From positions 1-36,081 of the forward strand of contig NZ_ANNU01000067.1 of the NCBI RefSeq assembly GCF_000346615.1: a stretch of DNA of 36,081 nt. The letters are read 5' to 3'. This stretch comes from Nafulsella turpanensis ZLM-10. Lineage in GTDB: Bacteria; Bacteroidota; Bacteroidia; Cytophagales; Cyclobacteriaceae. The notes beneath the pieces are model-generated. The model had not been told where the DNA came from. It saw nothing but the letters and a program-made list of their open reading frames with translations, and did no database searches. Shown piece after piece: positions 8,423 to 16,450 of the stretch (its first letter is position 1; each line of letters starts with the position of its first letter). A program made the translations under genes and the position numbers.

Positions 8423-8973
8423 CATAAAAGACTATGACGGGGATAATTTGCCGGGCAAATTTTGTGGAGTTTCTGCCTGTGATGTAGGTGGTGAGCTTAG
8501 TAAATAGGCTCATTAGTGAAATGAGGCAGGAAATGATGCTATTCGGCTCATGAAGGGTAGCTGGCACTATCCTGACTTTTCCGAGCCCGGACAAAGCCCT
8601 AAATACATAATGTTGTATTTTTATAAATAGGCGAATAAAACATTCATTACCCGCAAGCCTGCAGCCTTCCTGCAGAACCAGCTCCTTCAGGCGAAAACGG
8701 AAGTTCGTGCTCCACGCCGGATATATTTCATCTGCTCTGGATAAGTGAGCCGGTGAAAAAAGCCACTTTAGACTTCTCCAGACCATGAAAGCCCACCGAT
8801 ATTCTGTATATTGAGCGGCCATTCAATGGAAGCCTCCCGGAGGAGTGGCTGGGTGTAAATAAGTTCTTATGCCGGGTGAGAGGCTAAAGTTAAGGCCGCT
8901 TTCCTGATTTTACAGCAGGCCAATTCAGGGAGGGATTTACTGTAAACGGAGAAGGCAGAAATTTAAAGAGAAA
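8423..8973. other. Intergenic region with one copy of a dispersed short repeat
   Basis: About 550 bases hold no convincing gene. Bases 8532-8553 match 34317-34338 in 20 of 22 positions (core ATTCGGCTCATGA). A minus-strand open frame spanning most of the region also runs through the terminator and has no protein-like features, so it was left out. The promoter of the methyltransferase must lie near the right end. Confidence 0.4.
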
Positions 8974-9957
8974 ATGGAACAGCCAAAGACTGAATTTAAG
9001 TGCAGAATTTGTGGGAACAGCCGTAATAATGAATGGTTCAGGACCAGGGAAATGATGTATGGGCTAAGGGATGAATTCTGGTATATTCAGTGTAGTGCCT
9101 GTAAATGCCTCCAGATTAAGGAAATTCCAGCAGATATGTCACGCTACTATCCGGGCCAGTATTATAGTCATAAGCTTTATGACCCTTATAAATTTAAAGG
9201 ATTCGGAGGGGAAATTAAAAAGCTGAAAATAAAGGCTGCGGTTTTTCAGAATACCCCTCTGCAAAAAGGGATCAGAATCCTGTTTCTCAGGGATCAGTAC
9301 AAGTTTCTGCAGGAACTGGAAGTTTCCCGGGAGAGCAGAATTCTGGATGTGGGGTCCGGCAATGGTGGAAAATTCCTTTACCCTCTGGCCGAAATAGGAT
9401 TTAAAAATGTTATGGGCTGTGATCCTTACCTGGATAAGCCCATCAAATATGAAAATGGGCTGGAAATAAAGAAAACCGACATATTTGGGATAAGCGGAAA
9501 ATGGGATCTCATCACCTTCCACCATTCTTATGAGCATATCGGTAATCCTGTTGAAACGATGGAAGAGGTTGCTGAACTGTTAGCTCCGGGAGCAACATGC
9601 ATCGTCCGAATCCCGACCGTTTCTTCCTACGCCTGGCAGCATTTTAAAACCGACTGGTTCCAGCTAGATGCCCCCCGCCATTTTTTCCTTCATTCTATAG
9701 AAAGTATGAAAATTATAGCCGAAAAGGCAGGGCTGGAACTTTCCAGGGTTTGGTACGACTCTACCCACAGTCAGTTTTCCGAAAGTGAAAAATACCAGAA
9801 GGACATTCCTCTGTTGACTCCCCAGCCTACAGGGCTCCGGCAGTATGTAAAAAGAAAAATTATAAAAAAACGATATAAACGACTTGCGGAAAAACTGAAC
9901 CAACAGCAGCAGGGAGATCAGGCTGCCTTCTTTTTCAGGAAAGCTGAACGAGCATAA
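8974..9957 (+). CDS. Class I SAM-dependent methyltransferase with N-terminal zinc-ribbon
   Basis: The 327-residue protein begins with two CxxC pairs (C10/C13 and C40/C43) that form a likely zinc ribbon, as in many sugar or small-molecule methyltransferases. A Rossmann methyltransferase domain follows, with motif I ILDVGSGNGG (about 123-132), the acidic end of strand 2 in GCDPYLD, and a Methyltransf_23-type stretch TFHHSYEHIGNPVETMEE followed by LAPGATCIVRIP. The C-terminus is very basic (RQYVKRKIIKKRYKR). The substrate is unknown; relatives often sit in glycan or natural-product pathways, but no such genes are nearby. It appears to be transcribed alone, ending at a bidirectional terminator. 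Confidence 0.8.
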   Translation: MEQPKTEFKCRICGNSRNNEWFRTREMMYGLRDEFWYIQCSACKCLQIKEIPADMSRYYPGQYYSHKLYDPYKFKGFGGEIKKLKIKAAVFQNTPLQKGIRILFLRDQYKFLQELEVSRESRILDVGSGNGGKFLYPLAEIGFKNVMGCDPYLDKPIKYENGLEIKKTDIFGISGKWDLITFHHSYEHIGNPVETMEEVAELLAPGATCIVRIPTVSSYAWQHFKTDWFQLDAPRHFFLHSIESMKIIAEKAGLELSRVWYDSTHSQFSESEKYQKDIPLLTPQPTGLRQYVKRKIIKKRYKRLAEKLNQQQQGDQAAFFFRKAERA

Positions 9958-9998
9958 AAGTATCTTTCTGGAAAGGTAAGAACCCTGAAACATAAAAA

Positions 9999-10050
9999 CC
10001 TCCTGCCTATAATTGCCTAATGGCTCTTACAGGCAGGAGGCTCTTTTTTT
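9999..10050. terminator. Bidirectional intrinsic terminator between convergent genes
   Basis: CCTCCTGCCT (9999-10008) and AGGCAGGAGG (10031-10040) form a perfect 10-bp stem. T7 follows on the plus strand, and five T follow on the minus strand. It separates the methyltransferase from the convergent PepSY-like gene. Confidence 0.85.
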
Positions 10051-10104
10051 GATTATCATCCCTATTTCCTGCAATACGGGATGATACAGGTGAAAAGGTT
10101 AACG

Positions 10105-10569
10105 TTAATCTTCCTCTTCTATCTCCTGGCGGATAAACTCCCCTTCTTCATCAAAGAAAAGTTCATATTCCATTCCATCATTGCTCACCTCGACCACAAA
10201 GCCATTCCCCTCATCATAGCTTTCGAAGGAGGCTGCTTCCTCAAGCTTACCATCAGGGAAGTTGGTTGCGATGTAGTCTTTTACATTTTCAGGAAGTTCA
10301 TCAATCGGAATGTCTCTTTCCGTTCTTACCCAATTTAAATCGGCATCATATATAACAGATACCTCCACCGAGTTTTCCTCAAACTCCGCTTCCCATAAAT
10401 TTCCTTCTTTTTCCCATTCTACATCCTCAGCATTAGGGTGTCGTTCGGCCAAATCATTCTTGATTTCTGCCGGAGCCTTGTCACCCGGTAAAATATTATC
10501 TAATTCCTCGCAGGATGCTAATAAAAAGATACCAGCCACTAAAGCAAAAATGTTCTTTAATCTTTTCAT
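10105..10569 (-). CDS. PepSY-like (BLIP-fold) lipoprotein
   Basis: This 154-residue acidic protein has a lipobox LLASC (Cys20). Two tandem units of the periplasmic PepSY-like domain follow (PF11396 type). Unit one includes IKNDLAERHPNAEDVEWEKE then WEAEFEENSVEVSVIYDADLNW. Unit two includes VKDYIATNFPDGKLEEA then VVEVSNDGMEYELFFDEEGEF. Such lipoproteins are common in Bacteroidota, are exported, and have no proven function; protease-inhibitor-like folding is the usual suggestion. The run of Glu/Asp at the very C-terminus is notable. Start ATG at 10567-10569. Confidence 0.8.
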   Translation of the reverse strand: MKRLKNIFALVAGIFLLASCEELDNILPGDKAPAEIKNDLAERHPNAEDVEWEKEGNLWEAEFEENSVEVSVIYDADLNWVRTERDIPIDELPENVKDYIATNFPDGKLEEAASFESYDEGNGFVVEVSNDGMEYELFFDEEGEFIRQEIEEED

Positions 10570-11112
10570 AATGAAGTATATTAAAGTTAAGTATAACCTA
10601 TTGATATTCAGGTTTTAATAGAAACGGATAGGGTATTCCATTAGTTGCAATGCTGTTGAAATTTGTTTCGGTAAATGAAGCTCCGACCTAAAGCTCCTCA
10701 TCCATGAAATTTAGCAGCACAGCACTACATTTTCTAAATGTCGCCTGTGGCTCTGGAAAGATTTCGCTTATTTGTATAAACGGCTTTTCTGTATCAGAAA
10801 AAGGATGCATTTCGACAGAAAACTTACCGTACAGGCAATTTAAATAGCCTCTGTAAGAGAAGCTTGTATGCTTAAATGATGGCGTTTGGGGTAGGGAAGT
10901 TTGAAGAGTACTTCTACCACATGCTGTACCCTTTTATCTGTAAGGAGTGTAGGTGAAACTTACTCTCCTTGTGTGTATGAGGGCGCTTGTTACCCTGCTT
11001 TCGTCGCAAAAGGATTTAGGAGGCAGATCAGTAGTTGAAATCATATTTTTTGTTTTATTTAGGAATGCCGGCTCCCTGAAGCCAGATTTCTTCAGAACAA
11101 ATTTTTTGCCCC
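10570..11112. other. Divergent intergenic region, no gene seen
   Basis: About 540 bases lie between divergently transcribed genes and must hold both promoters. A modest inverted repeat AAGGAG/CTCCTT lies near 10939-10969. No protein or RNA gene was recognised. Confidence 0.35.
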
Positions 11113-11676
11113 ATGACCTACCAGTTTAAGATACAAATCAAAGGAATAACCAGGCCACCTGTGTGGCGAAAAGTAAGTGTGCCGGCCGGCTTCACCTTTT
11201 TGAAATTCCATGAAGTGATCCAGGCCGCTTTTGGTTGGGAGAATTACCACCTGTTCCAGTTCTCGCCGAAAGGATTTGGCAGCTACCCCTCTATTGGCCT
11301 GCCCGACCCGGAGGGTTGGGACGAGGGTGATACCCGGGATAGCCGGAAAATAAAGCTATCGGATATTTTTTCGGAGGAAGGGCAGAAGTATACCTACATC
11401 TACGACTTTGGCGATAGCTGGGAGCATCAGGTGGTGCTGGAGCGTATTTTGCCCGATAACCTCCGCAAAGCCAGCTGCCTGGACGGAAAAGGAGCCTGTC
11501 CGCCTGAAGACTGTGGCGGAAGCTGGGGCTACGAAGAACTTAAGGAAACTTTGGCAGACCCCTCAAATCCTGAACACGAAAACATGAAGGAATGGCTGGG
11601 GCTGGAAGAAGAGGAAACATGGGACCCGGCTGCTTTTGACCTGAAAGAGGCCAATGAAAGGGTAAAGCATGTTTGA
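11113..11676 (+). CDS. Plasmid pRiA4b ORF-3 family protein
   Basis: The 187-residue protein shows the family's core (PF07929). This includes IKGITRPPVWRKVSVPAGFT, FHEVIQAAFGWENYHLFQF, and the highly conserved YTYIYDFGDSWEHQVVLE, followed by the CxGxGACPPEDCGG Cys segment. The family is widespread on chromosomes and plasmids and its biochemical role is not established. No signal peptide is visible, so it is cytoplasmic. The length is typical. It is the last chromosomal-looking gene before the AT-rich accessory block that begins near 12.1 kb. Confidence 0.85.
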   Translation: MTYQFKIQIKGITRPPVWRKVSVPAGFTFLKFHEVIQAAFGWENYHLFQFSPKGFGSYPSIGLPDPEGWDEGDTRDSRKIKLSDIFSEEGQKYTYIYDFGDSWEHQVVLERILPDNLRKASCLDGKGACPPEDCGGSWGYEELKETLADPSNPEHENMKEWLGLEEEETWDPAAFDLKEANERVKHV

Positions 11677-12129
11677 ATTAAGCCTTGAGCAGAGGGTCTG
11701 GCACCAGAAGCATTGAACCGCAGCCATCAGTACTTTTAACTTCCGCTGTCTGGAAAACGCTTGTCAGTGTTGCAAAATTAACCTGTCGGTGATAAATCTT
11801 ACAGATCAATAACTGCTGTACAGTGAGGAGGATATGATGACATTGGCCGAAAAGGTAATCAGGAGTCGGTAGCAGTGCCAGGGGTGCAGCCAAAGCTTTC
11901 TGTAACGATTAATAAAGGATGGGGCAGAAGGAGCTGCCCGATTTACGATTGTTGGATTGTGGGGAGATTACATTTTAAAACCACCGGCAGCATGGTGTTC
12001 ATTTCTTCCTGCTGAAATGAAAGAAAGGTATAAAGATCTTATAATATTGAAAGCTCAGCAGCTGGATATCATTTAAATTCATCTTCAATGCTTGCTGATG
12101 CGCTGGAATAATTGTCTCTCACCTGGGGC
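11677..12129. other. Intergenic region at the edge of the accessory block, no gene seen
   Basis: No convincing coding region, RNA or hairpin was recognised. A minus-strand open frame near 11678-11893 has no protein-like features. Confidence 0.3.
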
Positions 12130-12345
12130 GGAAAAAATGAGGAGGAGGGATTCGAACCTCATATTTTTATTCCTTATTATCAGTTAGTTAGCTAAGTGAA
12201 AAATGCCTGGTGAAACACGAGTGAAACATTTTCCTATTTTTTGCCGGTCCCGCAGGGACATGAACCCCCGGGTGCTTGATATTTCAAATATAACATTTTT
12301 TTATTGGATTTTAAATGCTTTCTGGAGAAAAGCTAATGTTTCACT
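12130..12345 (-). other. Possible attachment-site scar: two tRNA-3'-end-like sequences with inverted motifs
   Basis: On the minus strand, bases 12158-12148 read GGTTCGAATCC, the classic tRNA T-loop, and run on into CTCCTCCTCA like an acceptor 3' strand. No matching 5' half of a tRNA is present upstream. A second T-arm-like segment (GGGGGTTCATGTCCC, 12269-12255) lies 100 bases away, followed by CGGGACC; it lacks the conserved A58 and can alternatively be read as a hairpin GTCCC/GGGAC (12247-12259). Paired motifs flank it in opposite orientation: AGTGAAACATT at 12220-12230 and AATGTTTCACT at 12335-12345, each beside a second TGAAACA-type copy. This resembles the att regions of tyrosine-integrase elements, but no integrase is in the window. 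The interpretation is tentative. Confidence 0.35.
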
Positions 12346-12463
12346 TTTGTTTCACTTCAAGTTCTCTTTAAATCACTATTAGATGGTGCTAAAATAGAAT
12401 GGCTTTATCTATAAAATATTTTAAAATATTATTAACTAGTTAGGCAACTTATTTATTAATCAA

Positions 12464-12937
12464 CTATTCTGCTGAAGCATTTAATATTGAAAATTTAAAA
12501 TCCTCGACTTTTTCAGGTAAGTCCAACTTCTCTTTAAATCTTACTGATTGACCTGGTAAAATGTATTCGTAAACTGTTATTTCTTTGCTTCCTATTAAAG
12601 CTTTTGTCTTAGAATAGAAATCCACTTTCAATTTTATGTCTTTAGCTTTTGCAACAGAAGCACTGTTTGTTAAGGTGCCGGAAAAGTAATCTACATATTT
12701 TACTTTAAATAAGCCCCCTTCGTCCTTGCTTTCAATACCAGCTTTCCCATTAAGAAAATCTTTCATATCCAAAGCCTCCCTTTCTTTTAGTTCATTTCTG
12801 AGTTCCTCAATAGGTCTATATCTGTAAGAATCTTTTCCAGCAAGATAGCCATCTGCGTACCCGAGTTTATTGCCAATAATAAAAGTTAACACACCAACGG
12901 CTATCGTTAACAAAAGGATTAAAATTGTCTTTTTCAT
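12464..12937 (-). CDS. Membrane-anchored FxLYD-like protein, function unknown
   Basis: The 157-residue protein has an N-terminal hydrophobic helix (about residues 4-22), a charged linker (RNELKEREALDMKDF) and a C-terminal beta-rich domain. In that domain FSGTLTNSASVAKAKDIKLKV, DFYSKTKALIGS and LPGQSVRFKEKLDLP resemble the FxLYD/C2-like sandwich seen in envelope proteins. It is probably anchored in the inner membrane with the sandwich outside. It lies 69 bases downstream of another exported protein on the same strand, so the two may be one operon. Its base composition is AT-rich, like the rest of the accessory block. The function cannot be read from sequence. Confidence 0.6.
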   Translation of the reverse strand: MKKTILILLLTIAVGVLTFIIGNKLGYADGYLAGKDSYRYRPIEELRNELKEREALDMKDFLNGKAGIESKDEGGLFKVKYVDYFSGTLTNSASVAKAKDIKLKVDFYSKTKALIGSKEITVYEYILPGQSVRFKEKLDLPEKVEDFKFSILNASAE

Positions 12938-13006
12938 TTTTTAGGAAATCTAATTGTTATAACTGTAACTATTTTTCTTGTAAAATTTTTGAAGTGGAAA
13001 AGATCT

Positions 13007-14242
13007 TTAGCTACCTGCTTCAGCTTCCATAATTAATACCTCTTCCGCTGTAATTGCAACTACTTCGATAACAGTATGGATACCATACATGGAGTCTGGG
13101 TTTTTAAGTCCTAAATAAAATTGGCCATTGTTGCAGCATGTTATTTGTACATTACCAGAATTGATATTTTCCCGAGTTCCTTCTAGGCCGTAACTATAAG
13201 TTTGCTTGTTTGTAAATAATCTTTGGTTTTGATAATCAAGGAGATATATATCGCAATGATTAGAGGCTGGTGGGCGTGATAAGAGCTCAACACCAAAAGA
13301 AAGAGTACCTGTTTGATCAATCAAGCTTGAGAGTTCGCTTACAAGGTTCATTTTTTCTGCTGTTGAGTTGATCTCTGCTTCATCTCTAGATGCAGCTATT
13401 TTATAGTACCACTGCACTGTATTTGGGGGAAGGTTAACAGGAATAATTACCCTTGATTTACCTTCTAAAAAGGTAGCGTTAGTACCACTATTAATATAAT
13501 TCTTTTGCTTTTCAACTATAGTAACAGGGGTGTATTTAACTTCCTGTCGTACGGAAGTGATAAAGTCTACCGTTGAAACAGAGCCAGGCTTTCTTTCGAT
13601 TCTTAGTTGAGCAGACCTGCTGAAAAGGTGATTTGTTGCTAACACAAAAATGTATATTCCTCTTTTCTCAACTCTGACTCTGACATCTTTTAATTCCTGA
13701 AACTCATTATTGGAATATTTAAGCTGGAATTCAGGGTATGAATAAACTGCAATTTGATTAGTGCCTTTCCTGTTCGTCATTTCAAAGTTCAGGATGATTT
13801 CATCACCTTCTTCAAACGCATAGTAAAAAGTGGGATGATTAGGGTAGTCAAGTCCCGGGTTATTGTTTTGCCAGATTCCTACGGCAGATGAGCCTGGAAT
13901 ATCAAAACCTAAATCGGCAATTAATACTTTATTCTTATTTGAAGAATAAGATTTCTTTGTGAAATTTAACTTAATAATTAGTTGCTTATTTGCTTCAATT
14001 GAAAAGATGGTGTCTTTTACCTGCCCATCAATGGTTTTCACCTGTAAAAAGTGATCGCCAGGAGTTAATGGAAATTTTTGGACTTGATTTTTGGTAAATT
14101 CACCTAATTCTTCTCCGTCTAAATTCACTGTTCCATCCTTATTTGCAGTGAAAATAAGGTTTCCAACTTCTTGACCAAAAGATTGGATAGCGAGTAAATT
14201 TATTAACACAATGAGAATGAGTGAGTAAAGGTTTTTATGCAT
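13007..14242 (-). CDS. Secreted beta-rich protein with N-terminal PEGA-like domain, function unknown
   Basis: The preferred start is the ATG at 14240-14242, because it places a clean signal peptide (MHKNLYSLILIVLINLLAIQ then SFGQ) at the N-terminus and has AAGG nine bases upstream; a TTG at 14275 is less likely. About residues 28-95 look like a PEGA-type unit (GTVNLDGEELGEF, PLTPGDHFLQVKTIDG). The rest is predominantly beta with no motif I recognise. A Cys pair (ITCCNNGQFYLGL) lies near the end. It is exported and probably periplasmic or surface-located. It is likely co-transcribed with the membrane-anchored gene downstream. It is transcribed away from the restriction genes, so a link to them is not supported beyond proximity. 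Confidence 0.6.
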   Translation of the reverse strand: MHKNLYSLILIVLINLLAIQSFGQEVGNLIFTANKDGTVNLDGEELGEFTKNQVQKFPLTPGDHFLQVKTIDGQVKDTIFSIEANKQLIIKLNFTKKSYSSNKNKVLIADLGFDIPGSSAVGIWQNNNPGLDYPNHPTFYYAFEEGDEIILNFEMTNRKGTNQIAVYSYPEFQLKYSNNEFQELKDVRVRVEKRGIYIFVLATNHLFSRSAQLRIERKPGSVSTVDFITSVRQEVKYTPVTIVEKQKNYINSGTNATFLEGKSRVIIPVNLPPNTVQWYYKIAASRDEAEINSTAEKMNLVSELSSLIDQTGTLSFGVELLSRPPASNHCDIYLLDYQNQRLFTNKQTYSYGLEGTRENINSGNVQITCCNNGQFYLGLKNPDSMYGIHTVIEVVAITAEEVLIMEAEAGS

Positions 14243-14518
14243 AATACCTTGTTTACAAATTGTTATAGTTGACAAACCTAAAACAACTTACAAAAAAAAG
14301 AAAAATATTTCTTTCAAAAATTATGTTTATTTTAGGTAAATCTTACTTTATTCTCTAATACTTATCATTTAAGAGAAACAGCAAATTGAGGTCAGGAGAA
14401 AAGCCTTTTGATTACTTCATCAATAAAATGGAAGCGAAAATTTGGCCTTTTTGCTATAATATATCCTCACCGTCAAATTTAATTGCTATTATTAGGATGT
14501 GAATATTTTAATTTTAAT

Positions 14519-16438
14519 ATGTCGATTCCAGCCAATATCTCTAAAGACCATTTACTAAACGCTATCCATAAAATTGATCAGGAGGGAATACCGGTAGGGG
14601 GAGATTCCAGATATTATGATGTGGTATTTAGCGGAAGCAAATACCCTCCAAAGCTAGTGGTTTCCTATGCTAACATCTTTGCGAATGGAGAAGAGTTAGA
14701 CCGAAATTCCTTCCGTGGTGGAAAAGATACCGAATGCTTTAAATTGTTAGAGGAAAATGGCTTTGAAATAAAATCAAAGGTGGAAAAGGAAAATTTTTAC
14801 GAACTACTAATTAGGTTTCTGCATCAGGCACAAACTGATGAATTAAAAACAAAATCTTATTTGAATGAATATCAAGGGTTACTGGTAAAAGTGAGCTTCG
14901 GCCAAGGTAACCCAGCACGAATTCCATGGATTGCTTTGTTGCGTAGCGGCCAGACCGTTTCGAATGGCATTTATCCTGTTTATCTGTATTTCAAAAATCA
15001 GGGTGTACTGATTCTGGCTTATGGTATAAGTGAAACCACCCCTCCTGCTGTAAATTGGAATCTGGAGTCGCTTGTTCCAACCATTAATGAAGCCTTTCAG
15101 AAGCGGTTCAATGCAAAACCAGAGCGATATGGAAGTTCTTATGTCTATAAAGTGTATAACATTGATCCCAGTAGTAAAGCCTTTGGTTTAGATGAAGCTC
15201 GGGTAAATCAAGACTTAGATAATTTAGTTGATATTTATAATCAACTTCCTTTGAATTCTGATTCTATAAAAGAAAGTACAGCCTCGTCAAGTAAGAAAGC
15301 ACCTGCTATCAAACAGGTTTCATTTGATTATGCCGAATTTCAAAAGCAAACGGAGACAGCTAATCTGAAGTTTAGGGAACAGCTGATCATTCGCTTTATT
15401 TCGGCTCTTTGCACTAAGCCTTTTGTGATTTTAACAGGACTTGCCGGTTCAGGAAAAACGAAGCTTGCTCAGGCTTTCTCACATTGGATTTGTGAAGAGG
15501 ATAGTCAGATTTGTATTGTGCCTGTTGGAGCTGATTGGACGAATAGGGATCCTTTGCTCGGTTATCCGAACGCTTTAGAAGCTCAGCGGTACTTTAAGCC
15601 AGAGAATAAGGCGCTGATGCTCTTAATAGAAGCCGGAAAACCAGAAAATGCAGAAAAGCCTTATTTTCTAATTCTGGATGAGATGAACCTGAGCCATGTA
15701 GAACGCTATTTTGCCGACTTCTTAAGTGCCATGGAATCTGAGGGAACAATCTCTTTACATTCCGGACAAGTGGAATGGGATGGTGTCCCTTCTGGTGTAA
15801 GTCTTCCGAAAAACCTGTTCATCATTGGTACTGTGAATGTAGATGAAACTACCTATATGTTCAGTCCTAAAGTATTGGATAGGGCCAACGTAATTGAGTT
15901 CCGAGTAGAGGAAGAAGAAATGCAAGCATTCCTGTTTCGTCCGGGGAAAGCTGATTTGTCAAAGTTAAAGAGAGCGGGTTCTCATATGGCAGCTGATTTT
16001 ATCACTAAGGCAACTTCAAAAGTTTCTGATGCTGCTAATACAGAAAAGGTGAATAAAGCGCTGCTTGAGTTTTTTGTTGAGTTGAAAAAGGCGGGAGCTG
16101 AATTTGGCTATCGTTCTGCATCTGAAATTAATCGATTTGTAAAAGTGCTACCAAGCATTGCACCTGGATGGGGAGAGGAGGCAATTCTTGATGCCGCGGT
16201 AATGCAGAAGTTGTTACCGAAAGTGCATGGCTCCAGGCGAAAATTGGAACCTGTGTTGAAAGCATTAGCAGGTTTATGTTTAGAGAAAAGAGAGGAAACG
16301 GATAGGCTTTTGAACGATCCAAATAAGATTCTTTATGATGACAAAAGCATGGTTCGCTATCCTCTTGCCCTAGAAAAGATAGTTAGAATGTATAAAGCGG
16401 CAGTGCAAGATGGTTTCACCAGCTTTGCAGAAGCTTAA
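14519..16438 (+). CDS. McrB-family AAA+ motor, machine A (head module + MrcB_N + AAA)
   Basis: The ATG at 14519 is preferred over the in-frame TTG at 14483, giving 639 residues. Residues about 5-85 form a small module (ISKDHLLNAIHKID then KYPPKLVVSYANIFANGEEL) like the N-terminal head of ScoMcrA-like and some McrB proteins. About 95-235 match the MrcB_N/DUF3578 domain (NPARIPWIALL, YPVYLYF). A Ser/Lys-rich linker follows, then the AAA+ domain with Walker A GLAGSGKT (about 307-314), Walker B FLILDEMN (about 383-390) and sensor GTVNVDETTYMFSPKVLDRA (about 437-456). The NTAD nucleotide signature of classical McrB is replaced by NVDE, which I associate with this DUF2357-partnered branch. It should assemble into a ring that drives the nuclease encoded 12 bases downstream. 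TATAAT at 14455-14460 is a possible -10. Confidence 0.85.
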   Translation: MSIPANISKDHLLNAIHKIDQEGIPVGGDSRYYDVVFSGSKYPPKLVVSYANIFANGEELDRNSFRGGKDTECFKLLEENGFEIKSKVEKENFYELLIRFLHQAQTDELKTKSYLNEYQGLLVKVSFGQGNPARIPWIALLRSGQTVSNGIYPVYLYFKNQGVLILAYGISETTPPAVNWNLESLVPTINEAFQKRFNAKPERYGSSYVYKVYNIDPSSKAFGLDEARVNQDLDNLVDIYNQLPLNSDSIKESTASSSKKAPAIKQVSFDYAEFQKQTETANLKFREQLIIRFISALCTKPFVILTGLAGSGKTKLAQAFSHWICEEDSQICIVPVGADWTNRDPLLGYPNALEAQRYFKPENKALMLLIEAGKPENAEKPYFLILDEMNLSHVERYFADFLSAMESEGTISLHSGQVEWDGVPSGVSLPKNLFIIGTVNVDETTYMFSPKVLDRANVIEFRVEEEEMQAFLFRPGKADLSKLKRAGSHMAADFITKATSKVSDAANTEKVNKALLEFFVELKKAGAEFGYRSASEINRFVKVLPSIAPGWGEEAILDAAVMQKLLPKVHGSRRKLEPVLKALAGLCLEKREETDRLLNDPNKILYDDKSMVRYPLALEKIVRMYKAAVQDGFTSFAEA

Positions 16439-16450
16439 ACCTGTACTGAT

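Noticed and set aside
8385-8822. 145-codon minus-strand open frame
   Set aside because: It runs through the terminator of the upstream gene and a dispersed repeat, and its translation has no domain-like pattern.
11678-11893. 71-codon minus-strand open frame after the pRiA4b ORF-3 gene
   Set aside because: No family resemblance and no start signal; it begins immediately beyond the stop of the convergent gene.
12130-12230. Intact tRNA gene on the minus strand
   Set aside because: Only a T-loop and acceptor-like 3' strand are present. No complementary acceptor 5' strand, D-arm or anticodon arm could be placed within the expected distance.
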